A stretch of DNA of 39,324 nt, taken from the NCBI GenBank assembly GCA_020831535.1, contig JAFIGF010000226.1, positions 1 through 39,324 on the forward strand, given 5' to 3'. This stretch comes from Opitutales bacterium (lineage in GTDB: Bacteria > Verrucomicrobiota > Verrucomicrobiia > Opitutales > T3Sed10-336). Within the stretch, counting starts at the first letter, position 1, and every line of letters starts with the position of its first letter. The notes below the pieces were generated by a model. The model worked only from the letters and a program-made list of their open reading frames with translations. It made no database searches and was not told the origin of the DNA. Made by a program: the position numbers and the translations under genes. Below, in pieces: positions 32,947 through 39,324 of the stretch.

Positions 32947-34557
32947 TCAGCTCCGCTGGTGGCAACGCTGACCTCCCACCTCTGCCTTCCGGCGATACCC
33001 AAATTTCCGAAAATCCGCGGGCACTTTCTGCAGAGTATGATTCTGGGCACACAAAACGAAAAAAGATCCGGTAAAGCGATAACGCTGCCCCACCTCATCC
33101 GAGAGTAAGGACGCATCCAGTTCAGGCTCCAGCAGACACCACTCTCCCTCGCCGACCGCATAGCGAAAGCGTAAAACCGCCCCCTCCAGAATCGCTCCCA
33201 AGCGGACGGGACCATGGGGCAAGGGTATCGGGGCCACGGGCTCGCGGGTTTTGTATTGTTCATTGACCACTAAACGCAAAACCCGGCCCTGGGTTTCCTC
33301 GTAGCTCACATGCAGATAAAACCAGTGTTGGTCATCGTAAAACGCCGCCAGCCCAGCCGTTTGCAAATAATGCTCGGGAGCAAACTCCAGCTCCGTCTCG
33401 GCTTCACAGCAAAAATCCTGAATCCGCCGCCCCACCAGACTTTGCTCGAAGGGCGAGCAAAGCGAAAGGCGCCCCTGCAAGCGCAAGTAGCCGGGACGCT
33501 CGGTCAAGGACAGCCACTGTTCCTCGGGAGGCTCGCGCAAAGTTTGAAACTCCGACGGCAATTGGGGCCCGTCGAAAAGAACTTCCTCCGGCTCCTCCAG
33601 CCATTCATGTGCTGGCAGATCAGGAGCCGGAACCTGCAGAGCAGGCTTGTTCCCCCCGTGAGCCAAACGCAACCAACCGTCGTCATCCCAGTAAACCTTC
33701 TGCAGTGCCGTTTCCCGTCCCAGGGGACAGCGTCGCGTAGAACCTACCGGACGACCACACAGATGGGCCAAATACCATTCCCCTCCGGGAGTATCGACCA
33801 GAGACCCGTGTCCGGCCTTTTGCAACGCCGCATCGGTGTCCCGCGAAGTCAGCATCGGGTTCTCCGGATCAATCTCATAGGGACCCCGCAGGTCCCGCGA
33901 ACGGGCCATCGTCACCGCATGTTCATACCCGGTACCGCCCTCGGCGGTCATCAGATAATACCACCCTTCGCGAAAATACAAATGAGGGCCTTCCGTGATT
34001 TTCAAATCCGATCCCTTGAAAATCACTTCCGGTTCCCCGATCAACCGACCCGCTGCGGGATCGTACTCGGTCATTTCAATTCCTCCAAAACGATGGTGTC
34101 CCGGGCGGGGATCCTGGAGCATGTTGAGAAGCCATTTGCGCCCATCCGGGGCGTGAAACAAGGAGGGGTCAAAGCCGCTGCCATTCAGATAAACCGGATC
34201 CGACCAAGGGCCAGTAATTTCCTTCGCCCGCGTTAAATAGTTGTACACATCCCAATGCGGTCCGGCAAAAGAACGGGTATTGCTGTAAATCAAATAAAAA
34301 TACTCCCCATCATGAGTCAAACAAGGGGCCCAGACTCCACAAGACGCGGTTTCGCCCCGCATATCGAGCATTTCCCGCCGGTCCAGCGGGGCGGTCAAAA
34401 AACGCCAATGCCGCAGATCACGGCTGTGGTAGATGCGAACTCCCGGAAACCACTCGAAGGTCGAGGTAGCAATATAAAAATCATTCCCGACCCGAAGTAT
34501 CGAGGGGTCAGGATGAAAACCTGGCAAAATCGGATTGGTTATCATTTCGGCAGACAT
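32947..34557 (-). CDS. GH43 family glycoside hydrolase (beta-xylosidase / arabinofuranosidase type)
   Basis: 536 residues from the ATG at 34557, which has GAGGGG close upstream; the frame is open through MITE-like element B to 34788 but those 77 residues are repeat-derived. The five-bladed propeller shows the GH43 triad: D17 in GFHPDPSI, D130 in GFDPSLF and E189 in ITEGPHLY. GHGSLVDTPGGEWYLAHLCGRP is also diagnostic. From about residue 330 a beta-sandwich (PSEFQTLREPPEEQWLSLTERPGYLRL) matches the C-terminal domain of GH43 xylosidases. No signal peptide, so it is intracellular. It probably trims xylose- or arabinose-containing oligosaccharides. The last ten residues look atypical and border a repeat. 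Confidence 0.92.
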   Translation of the reverse strand: MSAEMITNPILPGFHPDPSILRVGNDFYIATSTFEWFPGVRIYHSRDLRHWRFLTAPLDRREMLDMRGETASCGVWAPCLTHDGEYFYLIYSNTRSFAGPHWDVYNYLTRAKEITGPWSDPVYLNGSGFDPSLFHAPDGRKWLLNMLQDPRPGHHRFGGIEMTEYDPAAGRLIGEPEVIFKGSDLKITEGPHLYFREGWYYLMTAEGGTGYEHAVTMARSRDLRGPYEIDPENPMLTSRDTDAALQKAGHGSLVDTPGGEWYLAHLCGRPVGSTRRCPLGRETALQKVYWDDDGWLRLAHGGNKPALQVPAPDLPAHEWLEEPEEVLFDGPQLPSEFQTLREPPEEQWLSLTERPGYLRLQGRLSLCSPFEQSLVGRRIQDFCCEAETELEFAPEHYLQTAGLAAFYDDQHWFYLHVSYEETQGRVLRLVVNEQYKTREPVAPIPLPHGPVRLGAILEGAVLRFRYAVGEGEWCLLEPELDASLLSDEVGQRYRFTGSFFVLCAQNHTLQKVPADFRKFGYRRKAEVGGQRCHQRS

Positions 34558-34702
34558 CCCCTCACCCTGCGTAAAAAAGCATCCCCAGGCAAGCCATTCC
34601 ACCCCCCAGCCCTGGAGGGACGGGTTCCACCCCATCCACCGAATGGCGGTGTGAGGTTCGCTCCCCCAGACCATTTTCATTGGGAAAAGCGTCTCATTAT
34701 TC

Positions 34703-34844
34703 TGTAGGGCTCGCACTTGTGCGATGCCGTCCCGGTGGAGACAATCGAAAGTTTTCGCGGGAACGCCTTCCCAGAAGGCCTGCAACAACCTTTAGCCAGG
34801 ACGTTAGAATCCACGGGCGGCACTCCACAAGTGGAGGCCCTACA
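34703..34844. mobile_element. MITE-like element B (142 bp)
   Basis: Begins TGTAGGGC and ends GCCCTACA, with about 30-base imperfect inverted ends (34703-34732 and 34815-34844), each carrying its own palindrome (GCACTTGTGC, CCACAAGTGG). The interior keeps ATCGAAAGTTTTCG, GCCTTCC and TAGCCAGGACGTTAGAATCCAC, which align with element A. No open frame of interest. Confidence 0.75.
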
Positions 34845-34966
34845 AAAGACAAACACCTCCTCCCGTTTGCGCCTGGCTCAAGCAAGGGGCAGGTGTTCTG
34901 TTGAGCTAGAGAAATCCCGTCTCAACGGGAAACGGAACACTCCCCCCCCGCTGATGCCGTTGCTTA

Positions 34967-35015
34967 ATTCATAATTGCTTCGCTGTCTGCGACCTTAACT
35001 CATAATTCATAATTA
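34967..35015. repeat. ATTCATAATT repeats around a shared 30-base phrase
   Basis: ATTCATAATT units stand on both sides of 34972-35001, which is identical to 28099-28128. The CATAATT unit is tandem at the right end. Confidence 0.75.
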
Positions 35016-35071
35016 ACCACCCCCCTTCCTTTCTTTCCTTTTCCGCCCAAAACTGATTCATTCTACTTTGT

Positions 35072-35917
35072 ATGTCCGTCCGTCCCTCCACTACCGTGCC
35101 CTTCTGGGCTTCGCCTTCGATCCTCTCTCTGGACACCGCCCTGGTCGCCACTTTGTGGTTTGCGTTTTTGGGACATACCTTTCACCTCTCTCTCGAACGG
35201 GCAGATTTCTACGCCTTCTTCCTTCTCGTAGTCGGAGGAAGTTTAATTTTCAATCTCACCCGGTACTCTTTTGCGGGGACTCACCAGAATCTCCTTACCC
35301 GTCGACTCGCTCTCCTCTATCAGGAGAAAAAGCTTCTGATCATCCTCCTGCCAATGATCTTTCTCTGTGCCCTGGTACTCATTTACCTCGACCTCTTGGC
35401 CAGCATTTTTTGGCAGCTCACGGTGATGAGCCTCCTCTTTGCGGCCTACCTGGGCCTTCTTGTCTGGTCCCGCAATATCCACTTTTGGGGCTTCCCCATT
35501 CCCCTGCTCAAAGGGAGTCTTCTGTTTTTCCTTTTCGGTGCCTTCCTCTGGCCCGCCATACCCGGATCCGCCCTGCCCCTGACCTTGGGGCTGGGCTTCC
35601 TAAGCCTCCTCTTTTGCCTGACCTTTTTCCGCGAAGAGTCTTCTGGCGTCCCCAACGAAACTTCCACCTTTCACCCCCATTTTCTTCCAGTCCTGAACGC
35701 CAACCTGCCGTTAATAAGCCTTTGGCTCTTAATTTTTCTCCTAGCGGCGCTGTTATTTTCTCCCAACGTCTCCACCGCCATTCTCTTTGTCGCCCTTTCC
35801 ACCAGTGCGATCAACCTGTTCATACTCTTTCAATGGGGGAAAAAACTTTCCTTTCTCCCATTTCGTTACCTCTCCCGACTTCTCCTGGCCCTTCCTCTCA
35901 TTCCCGCCCTTTTTTAG
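35072..35917 (+). CDS. Polytopic membrane protein of unknown function
   Basis: 281 residues with about eight or nine hydrophobic helices, for example TALVATLWFAFLGHTF (22-37), FYAFFLLVVGGSLIFNL (46-62), LLIILLPMIFLCALVLIYL (87-105), LTVMSLLFAAYLGLLVW and LISLWLLIFLLAALLF. The charged loop after helix 2 (NLLTRRLALLYQEKKLL) is presumably cytoplasmic. The overall shape recalls UbiA-type prenyltransferases, but no Asp-rich DxxxD motif is present, so I do not assign that function. A parallel frame over the same bases (35068-36024) is Pro/Ser/Arg-rich and is taken as a shadow. The sulfatase start is 104 bases downstream, so the two may be co-transcribed. Confidence 0.65.
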   Translation: MSVRPSTTVPFWASPSILSLDTALVATLWFAFLGHTFHLSLERADFYAFFLLVVGGSLIFNLTRYSFAGTHQNLLTRRLALLYQEKKLLIILLPMIFLCALVLIYLDLLASIFWQLTVMSLLFAAYLGLLVWSRNIHFWGFPIPLLKGSLLFFLFGAFLWPAIPGSALPLTLGLGFLSLLFCLTFFREESSGVPNETSTFHPHFLPVLNANLPLISLWLLIFLLAALLFSPNVSTAILFVALSTSAINLFILFQWGKKLSFLPFRYLSRLLLALPLIPALF

Positions 35918-36020
35918 TACGGAAAACAACCTCAGGGAGAACGGGTCTCAACCCCGGGATTTGCCTATATGCGTACTCCCTTCGCTCGACAGTCCCGGGA
36001 AATTCCCTTACACCGAAACC

Positions 36021-37481
36021 ATGAACGAAAATACAGAGGCCTCCAACCGTCCGCACATCATCCTCTTTCTTTCCGACCAACACAACGCCACCGTCATGGA
36101 CTGTGCGGGCGACCCCTGGATCCAAACACCCCACCTCGATGCTCTCGCCCGAGCCGGATGCCGCTTTTCCAACGCTTATTGCAATTCCCCCGTGTGCGGA
36201 CCCAGCCGCATGTCGCTGCTCACCGGCCAGAGCCCCTTGCGCAATGGCGTCCTCAACAACCGGCAATCCCTGGCCTCCCATATCCCCACCTTTGCCCACA
36301 GCCTGGCCGCCGCCGGCTACGAAACCGTCCTGTGTGGACGAATGCATTTCATCGGAGCCGACCAGCAGCATGGCTTTGCCGAACGCCTGGTTGGCGACAT
36401 CGGCCCGATCGATCCGGCCTTTGCCGAAATTGAGACTGGCACTTTTAACCATAGTACCGGCCAAGGCAAAGAAACCCTTGCCTTCAACGGGCCGGGACAC
36501 TGCCCCGCCAACCAATACGACCGCGAAGTCGTGGACGCCGCCTGTGCCCGTATCCAAAAACAGGATCCCACCAAACCCCTTTTCATGGTCGTGGGCACCT
36601 ACGCGCCCCACAACCCCTATGTCTGCGCTCCGGAAGTCTTTGCCAAATACCAAAAAATCCTCCCGCCCCCCGATCTGAAAGCCATCAACGAAGCCCACCA
36701 AACCGCCCATCCGGCCCTACGCTCCTGGCTGGAAGCACGGAACATGCTCAACCCCAATCTGGAGGAGCTTCACCGCGCCCGCGTTGCCTACTATGGCATG
36801 GTCGAGGAAATGGATCGCCAGATTGGTCAGCTCAGTGACGCTGTCGAAGACCATCTGAATTTCGACCGAACCTACTTCGGCTACACATCCGACCACGGCG
36901 ATTTAATGGGCCACCACGCCATGTTCTGGAAATCCTGTTTTCTCGAAGGTGCGGCAAAAGTTCCCCTTCTCTGGCGTGGTCCGGGGATTGCCCCCAACCA
37001 AACCTCTGATGCCCTGGTCAGCCTGCTGGATCTGGCCCCCACGCTCACTCAATGGGCCGATGCCCCCGACCTACCCGCCGCCGAAGGGCAAAGCCTTGCT
37101 CCCTTCATGGCATCCGATCCCGTATCTCCCCCACAAGAGCGTTGTATCCATTCGGTCCTCATCGACCCGCGTACCGGCCCTTCACTCATGCTTCGGCAAG
37201 GCCCTTACAAAGTGGTCTATTACGGACGATACCCCGAGCCCCAATGGGCTGATCTGCGCCAGGGCGACATCTGGGAGGCCAAGACCGAATCCCCGCCAGT
37301 TGATTTAGTCGGAAAAATCCCCGCCGGTTGGAACCCTACGGCTCTCGAAGAACTCGACCAGCAAATCAAAGCCAACGGCCCGATCTTCCGCGCCGCCCGC
37401 ACCAAACCGCTCTCCCCTCCGGCCTACCAATGGTCGCCCGATCCGCAACAGTTTTCCCTGGCAAATCTCGAAAAGGAGTAG
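36021..37481 (+). CDS. Type I sulfatase (alkaline phosphatase superfamily)
   Basis: 486 residues from the ATG at 36021; the open frame extends upstream over the membrane-protein gene and is not used. The formylglycine motif is C59-G-P-S-R in NSPVCGPSRMSLLTGQ. Metal ligands include D19-Q20 in FLSDQHN and the pair in YTSDHGDLMGHH. WPxx-like ends and the DLAPTL segment (SLLDLAPTLTQWA) are typical. There is no signal peptide, so it appears cytoplasmic, which is less usual than for exported marine sulfatases. It hydrolyses a sulfate ester, probably on an oligosaccharide, given the GH43 and LacI neighbours. The Cys must be oxidised to formylglycine by a maturase not seen in this window. Confidence 0.93.
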   Translation: MNENTEASNRPHIILFLSDQHNATVMDCAGDPWIQTPHLDALARAGCRFSNAYCNSPVCGPSRMSLLTGQSPLRNGVLNNRQSLASHIPTFAHSLAAAGYETVLCGRMHFIGADQQHGFAERLVGDIGPIDPAFAEIETGTFNHSTGQGKETLAFNGPGHCPANQYDREVVDAACARIQKQDPTKPLFMVVGTYAPHNPYVCAPEVFAKYQKILPPPDLKAINEAHQTAHPALRSWLEARNMLNPNLEELHRARVAYYGMVEEMDRQIGQLSDAVEDHLNFDRTYFGYTSDHGDLMGHHAMFWKSCFLEGAAKVPLLWRGPGIAPNQTSDALVSLLDLAPTLTQWADAPDLPAAEGQSLAPFMASDPVSPPQERCIHSVLIDPRTGPSLMLRQGPYKVVYYGRYPEPQWADLRQGDIWEAKTESPPVDLVGKIPAGWNPTALEELDQQIKANGPIFRAARTKPLSPPAYQWSPDPQQFSLANLEKE

Positions 37482-37527
37482 GCTGCACATTTAGCCCTGA
37501 GACCATTCGAACTCTCATCATAAACAC

Positions 37528-38574
37528 ATGAATCCGAGCCCCGTCACCCTCAAGGATATCGCCCAGGCAGCGGGGGTTTCGGTCATGACCGTATCCTACG
37601 CTCTGCGGGGTTCCAAACAGGTTGCCGCAGCGACCCGGGACCGAATCCAAGAGCTGGCGCGGAAGATGGGATACGCACCCGACCCCATGATGAGTCGGCT
37701 GGCCACTTACCGTACGCAAAAAAAACGAACCGAACGCCGCGAAACCCTCGCCTGGTTGAATTTGCACCCTACGGAGGCGACCTGGAAATTTCGCGGCAGC
37801 CATGTTCTGGAAGCCTTCGAGGGAGCGCAAAAACGAGCCCCAAATTTCGGTTATTCCCTGGACATGTTTTCCGTCCCCCAACTGGGTGGCTGGGCCGCCA
37901 CCAACAAGGTCCTACGGGCCCGTGGCATCCAGGGCCTGGTTATCGGTCAACCCCCGGACGACGATTCCTACGTTGCTGAATTGGAATGGAAATATTTCGC
38001 CACCGTCGCCATCGGTCGCGCCATCCAAAGCCCCAATTTGCCCCGGGTCGTATTGAATCATGTCGAGGCGATCAATCGTTTGATCGACCAATTGAACGAT
38101 CGTGGTTACCGGCGCATCGGTTTGGTCATGGAAAAGGAAGCCTGCCGGAAAAATGCCTTCCGCAATGTCTCCGCCTACCATGGGGCTTGCGAACGGCGGG
38201 AGACCCCGCCCGACCAACGCGTCCCTCCTCTCCTCCCCGACGCCTTGACCGCCGAAATTCTCGGCCAATGGATCAACGAATGGAAGGTGGAGGCCATCAT
38301 CGTCAACCGTCCCGACCAGATGCAAACCTTTCTCCCTCAACTCGGCTTGCAGATACCCCGCGATATCGGCTTCGCCCACCTGAGCCTTCCCGGACCGGAT
38401 CCCTGGATCAGTGGATTTCAAATGAATCCCGAATACTACGGAAGTTGGGCCGTGGACCTCGTTCACTGGCTTCTCAACCGCGAAGAAAAGGGTCTCCCCG
38501 ACCCTGCTCCCACCTTGAATCTCACCACCCTCCAGTGGAACGAAGGCCAGACCCTCCGTCCGGTTAAAACTTAG
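37528..38574 (+). CDS. LacI family transcriptional regulator
   Basis: 348 residues. The N-terminal helix-turn-helix and hinge (VTLKDIAQAAGVSVMTVSYALRG, ...RDRIQELARKMGYAPDP) are textbook LacI. The periplasmic-binding-like effector domain follows (RGIQGLVIGQPP, LNDRGYRRIGLV, EAIIVNRPDQM, PRDIGFAHLSLPGPDPWISGF). The variant VSYALRG in place of VSRAL is common in Verrucomicrobia regulators. It begins 46 bases after the sulfatase on the same strand, so it probably controls this sulfatase/GH43 neighbourhood in response to a sugar. No operator was recognised with confidence. Confidence 0.95.
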   Translation: MNPSPVTLKDIAQAAGVSVMTVSYALRGSKQVAAATRDRIQELARKMGYAPDPMMSRLATYRTQKKRTERRETLAWLNLHPTEATWKFRGSHVLEAFEGAQKRAPNFGYSLDMFSVPQLGGWAATNKVLRARGIQGLVIGQPPDDDSYVAELEWKYFATVAIGRAIQSPNLPRVVLNHVEAINRLIDQLNDRGYRRIGLVMEKEACRKNAFRNVSAYHGACERRETPPDQRVPPLLPDALTAEILGQWINEWKVEAIIVNRPDQMQTFLPQLGLQIPRDIGFAHLSLPGPDPWISGFQMNPEYYGSWAVDLVHWLLNREEKGLPDPAPTLNLTTLQWNEGQTLRPVKT

Positions 38575-38807
38575 GAGCCGCTTACTCCACAGCGAGCCAG
38601 CAGAGTGGCTCAAAGAATAATTAAGAAGGATGAATTAAGATTTAAGAAAGACCGCCTATTAAAAGCAATTGCATTGCTCTATAACCCTTGTAGTGGCGGC
38701 AGTCTCTTGCCGCTCCTTCGAGTATTCATAAGCCCTGAAGGGGTTACCCCCAATTGTACCGGAATGCCGGCACCCGTCCAAAGTTTTGCGACTTCCGCTA
38801 CACTCCG

Positions 38808-38842
38808 TGCCTTCGTTGAGCCACAGCGAAATCCCGCTAAGC
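38808..38842 (-). repeat. Inverted copy of the GCGGGATTTCGCTG phrase
   Basis: On the minus strand this reads GCGGGATTTCGCTGTGGC then TCAACGAAG, the same phrase found at 27475 and 32731 on the plus strand. Confidence 0.7.
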
Positions 38843-38857
38843 GGTGATGAGAACCCC

Positions 38858-38900
38858 GGCTGTTTTTTGAACCACGAATGAACACGAATAGACACAAATA
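38858..38900 (-). repeat. Inverted AACAGCCG and ACACGAAT phrases
   Basis: CGGCTGTT (complement of AACAGCCG) is followed by CACGAATGAACACGAATAG, matching the boundary octamer and the period-10 phrase of 19608-19640 but with the octamer inverted. Confidence 0.7.
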
Positions 38901-38905
38901 AAGAA

Positions 38906-38967
38906 GTAGCATCGGCTTCCAGCCTGTGTCCCGATCACTCAAAACACAGCCAGGATGGCTGTGCTAC
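38906..38967. repeat. Inverted pair of 23-base units
   Basis: 38906-38928 (GTAGCATCGGCTTCC...) and the complement of 38945-38967 (GTAGCACAGCCATCC...) match at 17 of 23 positions. The right unit also folds on itself as CACAGCC-AGGAT-GGCTGTG. Confidence 0.7.
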
Positions 38968-38994
38968 CTCATGCTCCCCTACTCCACCACAGTC

Positions 38995-39060
38995 CCATCC
39001 TTCACCCCTCAACCCTTCCTTTCCGGCTGTTTTATTTTAGTTTTTCAGCTTTTCAGCGAT
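38995..39060 (-). repeat. Inverted copy of 19.95-20.02 kb phrases
   Basis: On the minus strand this reads GCTGAAAAGCTGAAA, then AAACAGCCGG, AAGGAAGGG and TGAGGGGTGAA. The same four phrases occur in the plus orientation between 19945 and 20015, in a different order. Confidence 0.7.
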
Positions 39061-39233
39061 CTCATCGACGTTTATATTTTTGCCGCCTTTACTGTTAAAG
39101 TAAATACCTTCTTGCAAAGTTCTGAAACCCATACAATCTTTTTAAGGTTACCCTGTCTAAAGCGAAAATGCCTAACAGCCCCGAAGGCCTCCTTCTCGTG
39201 CAATCGTCCTACCCCCTGATAATTTCGATTTCT

Positions 39234-39324
39234 ATGAAGTCCCTACTCCAATCTGTCACCCGTTACCTGATTCTTTGTCTGGTCGCTGGAATTCTTCCCC
39301 TCGCCTCCGCCCAGGATACGTTCT
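39234..39324 (+). CDS. Start of an exported protein (signal peptide only)
   Basis: The first 30 codons lie in the window and the frame runs off the end. MKSLLQSVTRY is a basic n-region, LILCLVAGILPL the hydrophobic core, and ASA|QD a Sec signal peptidase I site, so the product is exported across the inner membrane. Too little is present to name a family. It follows a long repeat-rich gap, so it probably starts a new transcription unit. Confidence 0.7.
   Translation, partial: MKSLLQSVTRYLILCLVAGILPLASAQDTF

Larger units (their letters stand above)
34558..35071. other. Intergenic region with MITE-like element B, about 510 bases
   Basis: This separates the divergent GH43 and membrane-protein genes. 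The 145 bases next to the GH43 start should include its promoter, but no boxes are clear. Element B, a TCCCGT-CTCA-ACGGGA hairpin (34915-34930), and a block of ATTCATAATT repeats around the shared 30-base phrase follow. No gene is credible. Confidence 0.7.
38575..39233. other. Repeat-rich intergenic region, about 660 bases
   Basis: No credible gene. Inverted copies of phrases from the 19-20 kb and 27-32 kb gaps stand here, with an inverted pair at 38906-38967. The stretch 39060-39233, next to the exported-protein start, contains TTTACT-GTTAA-AGTAAA (39088-39104) and TACAAT (39135-39140), which may be part of its promoter. Confidence 0.75.

Noticed and set aside
34558..34788. 77-residue N-terminal extension of the GH43 enzyme
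   Set aside because: It is encoded by MITE-like element B and its flank; GH43 similarity starts right after the ATG at 34557.
35072..35917. UbiA-type prenyltransferase
   Set aside because: Helix number fits, but neither Asp-rich motif is present.
35068..36024. 318-codon Pro/Arg/Ser-rich frame overlapping the membrane protein
   Set aside because: Out-of-frame shadow of a hydrophobic coding sequence; it has no plausible domains and runs over the sulfatase start.
35898..36710. 270-codon antisense frame in the sulfatase gene
   Set aside because: Gly/Val-rich shadow of a GC-rich gene.

Overview
The window looks like a chromosomal segment of a Verrucomicrobiota-type bacterium (Puniceicoccales/Opitutales-like, or a close PVC relative). 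This is inferred from gene content: an arsenosugar-type radical SAM gene, a type I sulfatase, GH39- and GH43-like enzymes, a LacI regulator, the carboxynorspermidine polyamine route, and repeat-rich intergenic DNA. No rRNA, tRNA, CRISPR array or transposase gene was recognised.

Region 1 (1-4.07 kb) is an arsenosugar-type cluster: the 3' end of a DUF2064 glycosyltransferase, ArsS, a mercuric-reductase-like flavoprotein and a small class I methyltransferase. Region 2 (3.99-18.38 kb, all minus strand) is an MSHA-like type IV pilus locus: PilT, a major pilin, three minor pilins, a PilX/MshP-like protein with a beta-solenoid, then HD-GYP and GGDEF response regulators, a PilM-PilN fusion, PilO-like and MshK/PilP-like proteins, a secretin lipoprotein, an MshE-like ATPase and a PilC-like platform protein. 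Most junctions are 4-base ATGA overlaps, which implies co-translation. The ATPase begins with an MshEN-type c-di-GMP-binding domain, so the locus appears to encode synthesis, breakdown and sensing of c-di-GMP beside the machine it controls.

The pilus locus is bracketed by direct repeats of 57 bases (50 identical, with a 27-base perfect core). The left copy is the 3' end of the methyltransferase gene. The right copy is an in-frame orphan of the same 3' end that keeps its stop codon, just before an AhpD-like gene. The simplest reading is that the pilus locus entered an older methyltransferase/AhpD-like gene pair. The methyltransferase lost its stop and now reads 29 codons into the antisense of the last pilus gene.

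Region 3 (19.2-28.9 kb) holds a repeat-rich 1-kb spacer, a universal stress protein with a SulP transporter, an alcohol dehydrogenase overlapping a GH39-like glycosidase, a methyltransferase and an orphan hisA. Region 4 (28.98-32.5 kb) is an M42 peptidase followed by carboxynorspermidine dehydrogenase and decarboxylase. Region 5 (32.9-39.3 kb) is a polysaccharide-use neighbourhood: a GH43 enzyme, an unknown membrane protein, a sulfatase, a LacI regulator and the start of an exported protein.

The long intergenic gaps carry interspersed repeats: two MITE-like elements of 142-144 bp with about 30-bp inverted ends, three copies of a composite 200-360-bp module, a 257-bp direct repeat, and short phrases such as AACAGCCG that recur inverted 19 kb away.
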